Below, in pieces: positions 7,300-16,787 of a DNA stretch of 64,000 nucleotides (position 1 is its first letter; every line of letters starts with the position of its first letter). The DNA is from Bacteroidales bacterium 52_46 (lineage in GTDB: Bacteria > Bacteroidota > Bacteroidia > Bacteroidales > Muribaculaceae): positions 151,129-215,128 of the forward strand of contig MNQK01000002.1 of assembly GCA_001915385.1 (NCBI GenBank), written 5' to 3'. The notes below the pieces were generated by a model, which saw nothing but the letters and a program-made list of their open reading frames with translations, had not been told where the DNA came from and ran no database searches. Position numbers and translations under genes: made by a program.

Positions 7300-8781
7300 C
7301 TACAACATTGTCCCAAGCACCGACTTCCAGCGGGCGTAGGCCTCGAGGTAGGGGGTGCGGTCGGCGGCGGGAGCTATCTCGCCGAGGAGCTGCAGCGACT
7401 CGAACGCTTCGGCGGCATTCCTGTAGATGCCGGCTCCTATGCCGGCTCCGCGTGCGGCGCCCACCGAGCCGTCGGTCTCGTACAGGCGTATTGTAGCGCC
7501 CGACACCGACGCGAGCGTGTCGCGGAATATCGGCGAGAGGAACATGTTGGCTTTTCCGGCCGAAATGCAGTCGATTTTCATGCCGATTTCCTGCATTATC
7601 TCCATGCCGTACATGAACGAGAACACGATTCCCTCCTGGGCGGCACGCATGATGTGGCGGCGGTCATGCACGTTGAAGTTTATGCCGTGCATCGAGCAGC
7701 CGATTTCCTTGTTCTGCAGCACGCGTTCCGCTCCGTTGCCGAACGGCAGTACCGTCACTCCGGCGCTCCCTACGGGCACCTCAGCGGCGAGGTCGTTCAT
7801 CTCGGCGTATCCGCAGCCCGCAGGAGCCACGTTGCGCTTTATCCATGAGTTGAGTATGCCGGTGCCGTTGATGCAGGTCATGACGCCCACACGTGTCCGG
7901 TCGGCGGAATGGTTGACGTGGGCGAAATTGTTGACGCGCGACAGCGGGTCATAGTCCACCGTGCCGTTGATGCCGTAGACCACGCCCGATGTTCCGGCGG
8001 TCGACGCCACCTGTCCCGGTTCGAGCACACCGAGCGAGAGCGCGTTGTTGGGCTGGTCGCCGGCGCGGTAGGTCACCGGTGTACCTTCGGCGAGACCGAG
8101 TTCGGCAGCCGCAGCGGCGGTCACCGTGCCCTGCGGTCCGAATGTGGCTTTCACCTCAGGCAGTATGTCGGGATTATAGCCGTAATAGTCGAGGAGGAAC
8201 CGGGCGGGAGCATTCTCCTTGAAGTCCCACAGCATATACTCCGATAACCCCTCGGGATTGGTGCATATCTCGCCGGTAAGGCGGTAGGCGATATAGTCGC
8301 CCGGCAGCATCACTTTATATATTTTTTCGAAGATTTCGGGTTCGTTCTCCTTCACCCACTGCAGTTTGGCGGCGGTAAAGTTGCCGGGCGAATTGAGCAA
8401 CCGGTCGAGGCAGCTGTCAGGGCCGATTTCGGCAAACGCCTTTTCGCCGTATGGCACCCCGCGCGAGTCGCACCAGATGATGGCGTCGCGCAGTTCGCGG
8501 CCGTCGCGGTCTATCGCCACGAGGCCGTGCATCTGGTAGGATATGCCTATGGCCTTGATGTCGGCGGGATTCACCTTTGACTGCGACAGCACCGACGCGG
8601 TGACCTCCCTGAGGTAGCTCCACCAGTCGGCGGGACGCTGCTCGGCCCACCCCGGGCGCAACGCCTTGATGGGCGCTTCGGCGCGCGGATAGAAATCGCC
8701 GGCGACAGTGCGTCCCGACTCTACTTCAACTAACGATGCTTTGACTGACGACGACCCTACGTCGTAACCGAGTAGATACAT
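7300..8781 (-). CDS. xylB: xylulokinase
   Basis: 493 residues, FGGY-family sugar kinase. It phosphorylates D-xylulose to xylulose 5-phosphate, which enters the pentose phosphate pathway. The N-terminus YLLGYDVGSSSVKASLVE carries the phosphate-binding loop. Substrate-binding and catalytic stretches include YQMHGLVAID, IIWCDSRG and YRAGDQPNNALSLGVLEPGQVASTAGTSGVVYG, the last two being typical of FGGY kinases. The C-terminal ADP-binding GKANMFLSPIFRDTLASVSG matches the second FGGY signature. The context with xylA and xylE makes xylulose the substrate. It is the first gene of the leftward set. Confidence 0.95.
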   Translation of the reverse strand: MYLLGYDVGSSSVKASLVEVESGRTVAGDFYPRAEAPIKALRPGWAEQRPADWWSYLREVTASVLSQSKVNPADIKAIGISYQMHGLVAIDRDGRELRDAIIWCDSRGVPYGEKAFAEIGPDSCLDRLLNSPGNFTAAKLQWVKENEPEIFEKIYKVMLPGDYIAYRLTGEICTNPEGLSEYMLWDFKENAPARFLLDYYGYNPDILPEVKATFGPQGTVTAAAAAELGLAEGTPVTYRAGDQPNNALSLGVLEPGQVASTAGTSGVVYGINGTVDYDPLSRVNNFAHVNHSADRTRVGVMTCINGTGILNSWIKRNVAPAGCGYAEMNDLAAEVPVGSAGVTVLPFGNGAERVLQNKEIGCSMHGINFNVHDRRHIMRAAQEGIVFSFMYGMEIMQEIGMKIDCISAGKANMFLSPIFRDTLASVSGATIRLYETDGSVGAARGAGIGAGIYRNAAEAFESLQLLGEIAPAADRTPYLEAYARWKSVLGTML

Positions 8782-8894
8782 GGCAATATAAGGATTTTGA
8801 TGTTAGGTTAAATGTCCGATACGACACGGCGGCAACATTTGCCTGCCACACGACTAAGCAATCCGGCAGGCGTTGTCTCGCTCACTGTGCTAAG

Positions 8895-8902
8895 CAAATT
8901 TA
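8895..8902 (-). promoter_or_regulatory. xylB: possible -7 box for the xyl operon
   Basis: Read leftward, TAAATTTG matches the -7 consensus, about 115 bases before the xylB start. There is no consensus -33 TTTG at 19-21 bases, as might be expected of an activator- or repressor-controlled promoter. The assignment is tentative. Confidence 0.35.
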
Positions 8903-8989
8903 CTGAGTTTTTTGCGTTTCAGCATATAATTAATCCACCTATTTATAGCTGATTTGCTAACGGTATGGGCATAAAATGTTTTTTTGCGT

Positions 8990-9020
8990 CAAAAAAATGC
9001 TCATTTGGTGCATTTTTTTG
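8990..9020 (-). terminator. A+T-rich hairpin after folB
   Basis: Perfect 11-base arms CAAAAAAATGC (8990-9000) and GCATTTTTTTG (9010-9020). Read leftward, the stem ends in a seven-T run. It lies 12 bases past the folB stop and may act in both directions. Confidence 0.65.
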
Positions 9021-9032
9021 AATTATCCCTGC

Positions 9033-9407
9033 TTACCAGTCTATGACTACGGCTGCATCGTCGAGTTCCGAACCGGCGATGGGCGGTTTGACTTTTGCCA
9101 CACGCAAATGCCCGCCGGTAATATGCGGCCACTTTCCGACGAGAGCTTTATGCAGACGCCACGCTACATGTTCGAGCAGCCGCGACGGCTCCGAATTGAC
9201 TTCGCGCACCGTTTCCACGATGTCGGCATAGCTCAGGGTAAGCTCAATATCGTCAGTTCCGGCGGCCTCGAGCCACGGCACGGCCACATCGACATCGTAA
9301 CTGAAAATATTGCCGACGCGCGTTTCCTGCTCGAAAACGCCATGATAGCCCCGCAGGCGCAGCCCGTTGACCTGTATGCGTGTAGTAATCGACTGTTTCG
9401 TATCCAT
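9033..9407 (-). CDS. folB: dihydroneopterin aldolase
   Basis: 124 residues. It cleaves 7,8-dihydroneopterin to 6-hydroxymethyl-dihydropterin and glycolaldehyde in folate synthesis, in the cytoplasm. Family features are IQVNGLRLRGYHGVFEQETRVGNIFSYDV (the GxxGxHGxxxxE signature region), LSYADIVETVREV, and RLLEHVAWRLHKAL containing the EH...A segment before the catalytic Lys region GGHLRVAKVKPPI. Length fits FolB. It is the last gene of a leftward run after the flippase (33-base gap). Confidence 0.93.
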   Translation of the reverse strand: MDTKQSITTRIQVNGLRLRGYHGVFEQETRVGNIFSYDVDVAVPWLEAAGTDDIELTLSYADIVETVREVNSEPSRLLEHVAWRLHKALVGKWPHITGGHLRVAKVKPPIAGSELDDAAVVIDW

Positions 9408-9440
9408 ATCGTTATATTTTATTGCAGAACCGACGCGGTA

Positions 9441-10901
9441 TCAGCGTCCCGTTATCATTGATTTCAGCACCCGGAATGCCGCTACCGATGTCACGGCCGC
9501 GACTATCGCCGGGACTATGCGCACTCCTTCCATGCGCGCCCATGCGCATCCGGCGGTTATCAGCACGGCTGCAGCTGAAAGCAGCGCCACGCGCCGGTTG
9601 AGCCGCATCCGGTAGCGGCCGAAATACACCGCGCCGGTGATTATGACGTACAGACCGTACCATGCCGTATAGGCCACCCCGAGGCCGTCAAGACCGCCGA
9701 GACGGTAACCGACGAAACTGAGCACAAGGAATGCCACGCCGCTGGCGCTTTCGGTCAGCAGGTACACGCGGCCGTCGCCACGCGCAAGAAGCGTGTAGGC
9801 CATGCACCATGACAACGCGCGGAACACCGTTCCCGCCAGCGCCGCGTTGACATACCCGGCAGCCGGCATGAACTCGTCGCTGTAAAGCAACCGTATGATT
9901 ACGTCGTCGAGCGTCATCATCATCGTGGCTCCGGGGAGCACCACGAGCACGGCCACCATGACTTCGTGGCTGACGAAGGTCGACACCCTCCTCACCGAAG
10001 CCTGCACTTTGCTTATGCGCGGAAAAAATTCAAACCCTATCGCGGTAAATAGCAGTCCGAGGTATTTGCTGACTATCGTGTAACCGGCCTGATACTGCCC
10101 CACCTCGTCGATTCCGGCCTCATGGTTAAGGTAAGCCATGAAAATATAATTGACGGCCATTGCTATGAATACCGAGAGCGTCATATAGATGCCGAGCGTC
10201 ACGAAATCCTTCCCCTCGGCCATAAGTTCACGCCGCGTCAGCCGCACGCGTCCAGAGAATGGGGTGCCGGCTCCGACGCGTCTCTCACGCAGCACGAAAA
10301 CCGCCGCGGCCTGGCACGCGAAATATGCGAGAATGGACCACACCACGCTCTCCTCCCCCATGAACCAATAAAGCGGCACCGACACGGCAAGGCCGCCGAG
10401 AGTACCCCATACCGTGGCGCGTGCCAGGCGGTTGAGTCGGTCCAGGCCCTGCATTATGGCCAGTTCGCCGTTGGTCACAGCCGAAAGCATGACGGCCACT
10501 GAGAGTATTATGAAACCGAGGGTGTATTGTTCGTTGCCGAAAGTAAGACGGCTCAGCAGCGGGGAGAAGACGAGCGTGAGGAATGCGCCGGCGATACCGA
10601 GTATCCATGCCCACCCGCGCACGGCGGCCACCACACGGCGGAGCGTGCCGCCTTCACCGGCCGACGCGATGTTGCGTACCGGGCTCTGGCGTATACCGAG
10701 CTGCGTGAGGGTGGTGATGGCATCGATGGCGGTATTGAACAGGCCGAAAAGACCTACGCCCATCGAGCCGAGCCACAGCGCCACGAGTTTCGTGCGCACT
10801 ATACCGCAGCCGATGGTGACGAGCTGCACCCACGAGAAGAGCCACATAGTCCTAACTACCTTGCCCGACGTGTTCGCGCCTACGCCTTTCACCGCAGCCA
10901 T
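9441..10901 (-). CDS. polysaccharide flippase (Wzx/MOP superfamily)
   Basis: 486 residues with 12-14 hydrophobic segments. The N-terminus VRTMWLFSWVQLVTIGCGIVRTKLVALWLG is the usual first membrane helix plus RTK...LG motif of O-antigen translocases. Proteins of this group flip lipid-linked oligosaccharides across the inner membrane. No glycosyltransferases lie nearby, so the substrate cannot be read from context. Its start overlaps the end of the EnvC-like gene by 13 bases (10889-10901), indicating coupled translation. FolB follows. Confidence 0.85.
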   Translation of the reverse strand: MAAVKGVGANTSGKVVRTMWLFSWVQLVTIGCGIVRTKLVALWLGSMGVGLFGLFNTAIDAITTLTQLGIRQSPVRNIASAGEGGTLRRVVAAVRGWAWILGIAGAFLTLVFSPLLSRLTFGNEQYTLGFIILSVAVMLSAVTNGELAIMQGLDRLNRLARATVWGTLGGLAVSVPLYWFMGEESVVWSILAYFACQAAAVFVLRERRVGAGTPFSGRVRLTRRELMAEGKDFVTLGIYMTLSVFIAMAVNYIFMAYLNHEAGIDEVGQYQAGYTIVSKYLGLLFTAIGFEFFPRISKVQASVRRVSTFVSHEVMVAVLVVLPGATMMMTLDDVIIRLLYSDEFMPAAGYVNAALAGTVFRALSWCMAYTLLARGDGRVYLLTESASGVAFLVLSFVGYRLGGLDGLGVAYTAWYGLYVIITGAVYFGRYRMRLNRRVALLSAAAVLITAGCAWARMEGVRIVPAIVAAVTSVAAFRVLKSMITGR

Positions 10902-12322
10902 ACTTCGGGATTTTCTTTGGTTACAGATTTTGCATTGGCGGCGTTGCGTATCTCGAAATGGAGTATGGAGCGGTTGTTGTCGGCGGCGTCGACATAGACA
11001 GTGCCAAGTTTCTGGCCGGTCTTCACCTTGTCGCCGGTACGCACGGCGAGTGTGCCGAGATTGGCGTAGACGGTCAGGTAATGGCCGTGGCGTACGAGCA
11101 CCACGTTGTTGTAGCCGTCGGGACAGAATATCGCCGATACCTCGCCGTCAAACACGCTCTTTACCGCGGCGCCGCTCGATGTCTCCATATCGATTCCCGC
11201 ATTGTCGGTGACCACATGCTTGTGGAGCGGATGCTGCTGGCGGCCGAAACGCTTCACTATGTTGTGGGGGCTGACAGGATAGCTCAGGCGACCTTTGTTG
11301 GCGGCGAAATCGGATGCGAGTGCCGGAGCCGGCTGCTTCTTCCCGGATGCTTTCGGCGCCGGGGAAGTCGGACGAGTCTGACCTGTCCGACCGGTCTGAC
11401 TTTGGGGAGCTGTCGGCGTTGTGCCGGGCTTGGCGGCTTTGTCAGCGGAAGGGGCGGGTGTTGCCGATGCCTTCTGTTCGGCAGCTTTACGCTCCTCGGC
11501 TTTGCGGCGTTCTTCAGCCTTGCGCTGCTCCTCGGCGCGTCGTTTTTCCTCTTCGCGCTGCCTACGTTTCTGCTCTTCGAGAGCCTTGCGCTGCTCCTCC
11601 TTTATTATTCGGTCAAGCTCGCGGTCGAGCGCTGCTGCCTGCCGCTGCTGGTCGCGGAGCACTTTGCGCAAGTCGGCTTCCTTCCCTTTGAGCGATGCCA
11701 CGATGCGGTCGGTCTCGGCGGCGCGCTGACTCAGTTCGGCATGGCGCATCGACATGCGCATGGCCAGTTCCCTGTTCTGCGTCATAAGGGTGTCGATATA
11801 GCGGCGGCGTTCGTCGAGCTGCGCCTTTACGGCATTGATGTTCGCCACCTTGCGCTGACGCCAGCGCGAGAACTGCTTGAGTGCGTTGGCACGGCGGAAA
11901 GCCTGCGTGAACGAATTGGAGGAGAAAATGAAAGCGAGATTGTTCATCGACATGCGGGAGCGGCGCGAATTGCGCAGTATGTCGGCATATACATCTTTCA
12001 GTTCGGTGAGCTTGCTGTCGAGCTTGGCCGCGGAGTCACGCGCCGTCTGTGCCTCCACGTCGAGCGAGTCGATTGACGCCTGAATACCGGCGATAGTGCT
12101 GTTGATGGTCTGCGACTCGGCCTGCAGGCGGTTGAGGTCGTTGAGCTTAGATTTGAGCTGCCGGGCATTCTCCTTGATCTGTGCGTCGGTCTGCTTGATT
12201 TTCTGTTCGGTAATGCGTTGCTGGTGCTTGACGCTCTTTGATGTGCGCGGCTTGGCACCGGCATCCTCTACCGACACCAGACACAACAACATAATACCGA
12301 TTGCTATAAATAACTTCTTCAT
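10889..12322 (-). CDS. EnvC-like murein hydrolase activator (coiled coil plus degenerate LytM domain)
   Basis: 477 residues from MKKLFIAIG. The 47-codon upstream extension is not signal-peptide-like and runs into repeats. A signal peptide is followed by two long coiled-coil blocks (about 25-115 and 150-260), an Arg/Glu/Lys-rich helix, a Pro/Ala/Thr/Gln linker (about 285-340) and a C-terminal LytM fold. Where peptidases have HxGxD this has NAGID, and YAHL is replaced by YANL, so Zn ligands are missing while HFEIR remains. That fits EnvC, which activates amidases rather than cutting peptidoglycan. The linker is partly encoded by a GTCGGAC-type repeat (11367-11400). Confidence 0.88.
   Translation of the reverse strand: MKKLFIAIGIMLLCLVSVEDAGAKPRTSKSVKHQQRITEQKIKQTDAQIKENARQLKSKLNDLNRLQAESQTINSTIAGIQASIDSLDVEAQTARDSAAKLDSKLTELKDVYADILRNSRRSRMSMNNLAFIFSSNSFTQAFRRANALKQFSRWRQRKVANINAVKAQLDERRRYIDTLMTQNRELAMRMSMRHAELSQRAAETDRIVASLKGKEADLRKVLRDQQRQAAALDRELDRIIKEEQRKALEEQKRRQREEEKRRAEEQRKAEERRKAEERKAAEQKASATPAPSADKAAKPGTTPTAPQSQTGRTGQTRPTSPAPKASGKKQPAPALASDFAANKGRLSYPVSPHNIVKRFGRQQHPLHKHVVTDNAGIDMETSSGAAVKSVFDGEVSAIFCPDGYNNVVLVRHGHYLTVYANLGTLAVRTGDKVKTGQKLGTVYVDAADNNRSILHFEIRNAANAKSVTKENPEVWLR
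11367..11400. repeat. GTCGGAC-type palindromic repeat inside the EnvC linker
   Basis: The stretch GTCGGACGAGTCTGAC followed by CTGTCCGACCGGTCTGAC matches the intergenic repeats at 30714-30752 and 54424-54468. Here it is translated in frame as the Gln/Thr/Gly/Arg linker (QTGRTGQTRPT). Confidence 0.65.
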
Positions 12323-12376
12323 CAGGCTCACACAAATAACTGACCCACCCACACAAATAACCGACCACCCACCTCG

Positions 12377-12384
12377 CAAAGATA
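12377..12384 (-). promoter_or_regulatory. possible -7 box for the envC-flippase-folB operon
   Basis: Read leftward, TATCTTTG matches TAnnTTTG 55 bases before the EnvC start. No -33 TTTG lies at the right spacing. Two direct copies of CACACAAATAACYGAC (12329-12366) lie between it and the gene. Confidence 0.45.
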
Positions 12385-12516
12385 ATGAAAAATCATACAC
12401 CATAACCCTCCATTCTCCATTTTTGTTCAAAAAAATAATCGACAGGGCTAAAATCTCCCGCACCCATTGTACTCATGCTCTCCTGTAAAAAAATGCAATC
12501 AACAAATGTTACTTTC

Positions 12517-12547
12517 TTTGATTTTTAGTTAAAAATGCATATATTTG
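12517..12547 (+). promoter_or_regulatory. promoter of the GLUG protein/alpha-amylase operon
   Basis: TTTG at 12517-12520, 19 bases, then TATATTTG at 12540-12547, an exact Bacteroidetes consensus promoter. The start near 12553 would give a long leader of about 190 bases before the ATG at 12741. I saw no obvious hairpin pair in that leader. Confidence 0.8.
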
Positions 12548-12740
12548 CCCATGTCATTACTAACATTTCCGTAATATCATCGCCTTAAACGCATTCACAA
12601 TACCGTCAATCAGCACTTGACTTAACGTTTTCGGCTGTCAATTTCGCAAAGCCCTTCCCGGCATGACTCAGCGGAGCCTTGCCGATGAGAACATATATAT
12701 TCACTTATCTACTTACATTTTTTTTAATTTATCTGTTTTA

Positions 12741-14366
12741 ATGAAAAAATTTCATTTATGCCTGCTTGGGTTGCTGACATCGCTTCCATCGTGGAGCGCG
12801 GGGAGCAATGCCACAGTCACAACCAATCCGTCGCCGGCACTCTCCAACAGCCCGCTGGAGGTGACCATCACGACTGACAATCTCGGCACGGAAGTATTCT
12901 GCTACACCTGGTGCGCCGACATCAACGGCAGTTCGAAATCGCCATGGCAATGGGGCGATGTGCACACCGACAAATTCCGCATGTCGGGCAACAACGGTGT
13001 CTACACCATCAGAATCCCGAACATCAAGGAATTCTACGGACTCAGCGATTCCGAGCTGCAGGGTCTCAAAAAACTCGGATTCATTGCAAAAACCACATCG
13101 GGAGCACAGACCGACGACTGCTTTGTCAATGTCGAGCAGGGGGGCGGTTCATCCTATTCAGGAGGCACCGGCTCGCAGGCCGACCCCTATATCATAGCTT
13201 CGGCCGACGACCTGTCGGCACTTGTCTCCACTCCCGACGACTGGAAGGCATCGGCGTGGTTCAGGCTTGACGCCGACATCGACGCCTCGACCGTGAAGGG
13301 TATGATCGGCTCGATTGACAATCCGTTCAAAGGACATTTCAACGGCAACGGCCACTCAATCAAAGGCTTCAAGGCCACAAACACCGCCGTAGGCTCAGCC
13401 ACGGGACTCTTCGGGGCAATTGACGGCGCCGCGATAAGCGACCTCGGCGTTGTCAGCGCCACGGTGAGCGGTGCCACCTACGTCGGCGCTCTTGCCGGCT
13501 ATGCACGCAGCGGCTCAGTGGAACGCTGCTTCTCGACCGGCTCAGTTACAGGCACATCGGTTTGCGTGGGCGGCCTTATCGGCGACAATGCCGGCGCCAC
13601 AGTCACCGACTGCTACTCCACAGCCACAGTCGACAACCGCGACGACTATGCCACCGGCGGCCTTGTAGGCAAAAACTCGGGCACGGTGGCCAACACCTAC
13701 GCTTCGGGCGACGTCACCGGCTTTGACTACGCCGGAGGAGTGGCAGGCGCCAACTACGGACGCGTGGAAAGCTCCGTAGCCCTTAACGCCGGCATCACAT
13801 CGGCGAGTGACTATGCGGCACGCTTCGGCGGCAACAACAACCCGCGCAACAGCTCGACAGACAACTACAGCTGGGACAACATCCCCGCCGGACACCTGAC
13901 ATGGACAGCATACGGCGACCATGCATCGACACGCAACGCCGACGCAATCGTCGACTTCAGCCGCTTCAAGGCAATGACGGGCTGGGACTTCGACAACGTG
14001 TGGGAATGGCGCACCGACAACGGCAAGAGCTATCCCGCACTCCGCGGCCTCTCGTCGCAGGCATGCACGCTCCCCGAAGTGTTTTACAGCAATGTGGGAG
14101 GCGCCGACGGCATCATGTCGGACACCGCGGCAGCCATAGTGACAGCCGGCCCCAATCCCACCGAAGGGGAGCTGACTGTCGCATCGACCACCCCGCTCGC
14201 ATCAGTAGCGCTCTACAACCTCAACGGAGCGCTCATGGCAGGCACTGACTGTGCCGGAGCCGACAGCGCCACCCTCGACCTGTCGCATATGCCGGCCGGC
14301 ATGTACATACTCAACGTGACTGATTCCGCGGCCAACAGGTCAGTATTCAAAATAATCAAGAAGTAA
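12741..14366 (+). CDS. secreted GLUG-repeat protein with T9SS sorting domain
   Basis: 541 residues from MKKFHLCLLGLL, with a signal peptide ending about residue 20. A beta-sandwich-like N-terminal domain (about 22-130; VFCYTWCADING, WQWGDVH) is followed by GLUG-type repeats (about 200-390; GLFGAIDGAAISDLGVV, YVGALAGYARSGSVERC, CVGGLIGDNAGATVTDC, TGGLVGKNSGTVANT, YAGGVAGANYGRVESS). The C-terminal 75 residues (AGPNPTEGELTV...ASVALYNLNG...MPAGMYILNV...FKIIKK) form a type A sorting domain for the type IX secretion system. It is upstream of the alpha-amylase in one operon, so a carbohydrate-binding role at the surface is likely but not shown. Confidence 0.85.
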   Translation: MKKFHLCLLGLLTSLPSWSAGSNATVTTNPSPALSNSPLEVTITTDNLGTEVFCYTWCADINGSSKSPWQWGDVHTDKFRMSGNNGVYTIRIPNIKEFYGLSDSELQGLKKLGFIAKTTSGAQTDDCFVNVEQGGGSSYSGGTGSQADPYIIASADDLSALVSTPDDWKASAWFRLDADIDASTVKGMIGSIDNPFKGHFNGNGHSIKGFKATNTAVGSATGLFGAIDGAAISDLGVVSATVSGATYVGALAGYARSGSVERCFSTGSVTGTSVCVGGLIGDNAGATVTDCYSTATVDNRDDYATGGLVGKNSGTVANTYASGDVTGFDYAGGVAGANYGRVESSVALNAGITSASDYAARFGGNNNPRNSSTDNYSWDNIPAGHLTWTAYGDHASTRNADAIVDFSRFKAMTGWDFDNVWEWRTDNGKSYPALRGLSSQACTLPEVFYSNVGGADGIMSDTAAAIVTAGPNPTEGELTVASTTPLASVALYNLNGALMAGTDCAGADSATLDLSHMPAGMYILNVTDSAANRSVFKIIKK

Positions 14367-14375
14367 TCCCGACTC

Positions 14376-16697
14376 ATGAAAAATATAAGCAATATAACGC
14401 GCATAATGCGCTCGTTAAGCATGGCCCTGCTTCTTGGTTGGGCATCCGTCACGGCCACAGCGGCTGTCAACAGCGGCGACGCGTCACTCAACCGGCTTGA
14501 AATCAAAGTCGGCGGCAGCAACATCGTCGACGGGTTCAACTCGTCAGTCACCGCCTACGACGTCACTATTGAAAACCTTCCGGTGACTGCCACCATCTCG
14601 GCCGCTCCCGCAGCTTCCGACGCCATCGTCGACTTCACCGTCAACGGCCAGCCCTATACCAACCACTCCGTAGCCGGACTCATCAACGGCAGCAACACCG
14701 TAAGCTGCAAGGTGACAAGCGGCAACGCTACGAAGACCTACACCGTCAAGGTCGGACCCCGCGTCATTGAGACAGGCCGCACCGTCCACTTCAAAGGTGA
14801 ATGGAACAATCAGCCGTATGCCTACATATACACCGCATCGCCTCTTACCGAACATGCCGGCACATGGCCGGGCGTACGGATGACCGCCGATTCCAACGGA
14901 TGGTTCACCTACAAACTCCCCGACACGGCCGACAAAAACGCACTGGTGATATTCAACACCGGCAACGGCGGCAACGAACGCTATCCGGCCGTCGGCGAGG
15001 CGGGCATAGCCCTTGACTTCGACGGCAACCACGGATGGTATCTCCTTAAGGATAAGAAATGGTACTCATCCAACCCCGAGGGGCCGCAGAAACCGTCAAT
15101 CACCGTAAGCCCCGCATCGGGCAAAGTGAAAGGAACCTCGGTAATCACTGTCGACATCGCCAACGATGCTACCTCGGTGAGCGGTTCGTTCAACGGCCGT
15201 CAGCTCAGCCTCGCCAACGGAAGCAACTCAATCGCCGTGAGCGATTATCTCGCCGACGGAGAATCAGCCACAATGACGATAAGCGCCACCAACGCTATCG
15301 GCACCACGGAATTCTCGGCCACATTCAACCGTGACGATACCGTCATCGTGTCGGGCCTTACCGGCGACTGGCGCGAACTCTCCATCTATCAGGTGATGGT
15401 AGGCTCGTTCCAGCACAGCGACCGCGGAGCATCGGGCTACAGCCAGATGTGGGGCCCCGAAGGACACCGCAAGAACGGCAACATCAAAGGCGTGACCGAA
15501 GCGCTCGACTATATCAAGGACCTGGGCATGAACGCCATCTGGCTCACCCCGGTATTCGACTCGTCGAACGGCGGCCACGGCGACGAACGCCTGAAGGCCA
15601 CCGGCTATTTCGCCAACGATTACTTCAAAATCGACCCGCACTTCGGCACCGAGGCCGACTTCCGCGAGCTCGTCGACAAAGCCCACGAACGCGGCATCTA
15701 CATCATACTCGACGGCGTGTTCGGTCACCACAGCAACTGCACCGGAGCATCGCCCAAGGGCAACTATATCGACAACCGCACCGCATCCAACGTGCGCGGC
15801 TCCGACGCCGGCAATATCTCCTACCCCGGTTCGCTAAACTACTTCAAGGAGGTGGTACGCTACTGGATGGACAACTTCGGCGTGGACGGATGGCGTCTCG
15901 ACCAGTGCTACCAGGTATATCAGGGTGGCCACAACTACTGGCATGACCTCCGCCTCGAGGTAGAGGCCGTAGCTGCCGAGCGCAAGGCACGCGGCGAGCA
16001 GTGGGGCACTCTCGGCTACATGGTCGGCGAGGACTGGACCGGCGCCGGAGGCATCACAGTCACCCAGCAGGACGGCCTCAAGAGCGTCATGGACTTCGAC
16101 GGCAAGGACCATCTCGTCAACCTAAGCAGCGGCGTAGGCTCAATCGGCTGGTTCCTGTCAAACGACGCGTCATCACGCGGATACCGCGACGCAGGCGTCA
16201 ACCCCACCATCTTCCTCAGCAATCACGACACATCGCGCGTGGGCGACTTCGTCGACATCAATTCCTCACCCGAAGGACTGATGACACGCCATGCCGCCGT
16301 AGCCGCATACTCCGGACCGACATGTACCTACTACGGCGATGAGATCGGCGACAAGAGCGGCAACGGCAACGCCGACAACAAGGCCCGTACCTCGGGACGC
16401 ATCTCAGGCTTCAACCAGAACGAGCAGCGCGTACATGACTACGTGGCCAAAGTGTTCAAGGCACGTGCCGAGAACCCCGCACTCTGGCGTGGCTCCGTAC
16501 AGCGTCAGCAACTCAACAACGTGGAAGTCATCACCAAGACCGACGCCGAGACAGGCAACAAGGTAATCTGCATCTTCCCGCAGCAGGACACCTCGGTAAG
16601 CATCGGCGGCACCGGCATCGACCTCATCAACGGCGGCACCGTAAGCGGCACCGTCTCGGTAAAAGCCTGGACCCCCGTCTTCATCAAGATGAACTAA
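14376..16697 (+). CDS. secreted GH13 alpha-amylase-family enzyme with starch-binding modules
   Basis: 773 residues. A signal peptide is followed by a cadherin-like beta-sandwich (about 30-130), a starch-binding CBM26-like module (about 135-230; VHFKGEWNNQPYAYIY, WPGVRM), another sandwich (about 240-325), then the GH13 barrel (about 330-690). The catalytic residues seen are Asp509 (nucleophile, in GWRLDQ), Glu552 (acid/base, VGEDW) and Asp618 (NHD). FGHHS replaces the usual VxNH in region I. It should cut alpha-1,4 glucans outside the cytoplasm. No type IX sorting domain is present. It follows the GLUG protein after 9 bases and ends at a bidirectional terminator. Confidence 0.92.
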   Translation: MKNISNITRIMRSLSMALLLGWASVTATAAVNSGDASLNRLEIKVGGSNIVDGFNSSVTAYDVTIENLPVTATISAAPAASDAIVDFTVNGQPYTNHSVAGLINGSNTVSCKVTSGNATKTYTVKVGPRVIETGRTVHFKGEWNNQPYAYIYTASPLTEHAGTWPGVRMTADSNGWFTYKLPDTADKNALVIFNTGNGGNERYPAVGEAGIALDFDGNHGWYLLKDKKWYSSNPEGPQKPSITVSPASGKVKGTSVITVDIANDATSVSGSFNGRQLSLANGSNSIAVSDYLADGESATMTISATNAIGTTEFSATFNRDDTVIVSGLTGDWRELSIYQVMVGSFQHSDRGASGYSQMWGPEGHRKNGNIKGVTEALDYIKDLGMNAIWLTPVFDSSNGGHGDERLKATGYFANDYFKIDPHFGTEADFRELVDKAHERGIYIILDGVFGHHSNCTGASPKGNYIDNRTASNVRGSDAGNISYPGSLNYFKEVVRYWMDNFGVDGWRLDQCYQVYQGGHNYWHDLRLEVEAVAAERKARGEQWGTLGYMVGEDWTGAGGITVTQQDGLKSVMDFDGKDHLVNLSSGVGSIGWFLSNDASSRGYRDAGVNPTIFLSNHDTSRVGDFVDINSSPEGLMTRHAAVAAYSGPTCTYYGDEIGDKSGNGNADNKARTSGRISGFNQNEQRVHDYVAKVFKARAENPALWRGSVQRQQLNNVEVITKTDAETGNKVICIFPQQDTSVSIGGTGIDLINGGTVSGTVSVKAWTPVFIKMN

Positions 16698-16704
16698 TCC
16701 ACCT

Positions 16705-16765
16705 GTACATTGAATAAAGCAGAGAGCCGGACTGTCACGCCCGGCTCTCCGTTTTTTCAATGTAC
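16705..16765. terminator. bidirectional terminator between amylase and AraC-type regulator
   Basis: GAGAGCCGG (16722-16730) pairs with CCGGCTCTC (16741-16749), followed by TTTTTT at 16752-16757. Outer bases GTACATTGA (16705-16713) and TCAATGTAC (16757-16765) extend the palindrome. It sits between convergent genes. Confidence 0.88.
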
Positions 16766-16787
16766 GTCATCTACGGCACGATTACTG

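Noticed and set aside
10958..12076. A 372-codon frame antisense to the EnvC-like gene
   Set aside because: Low-complexity Leu/Phe/Cys-rich translation produced by the Arg/Glu/Lys-rich coiled coil on the other strand.
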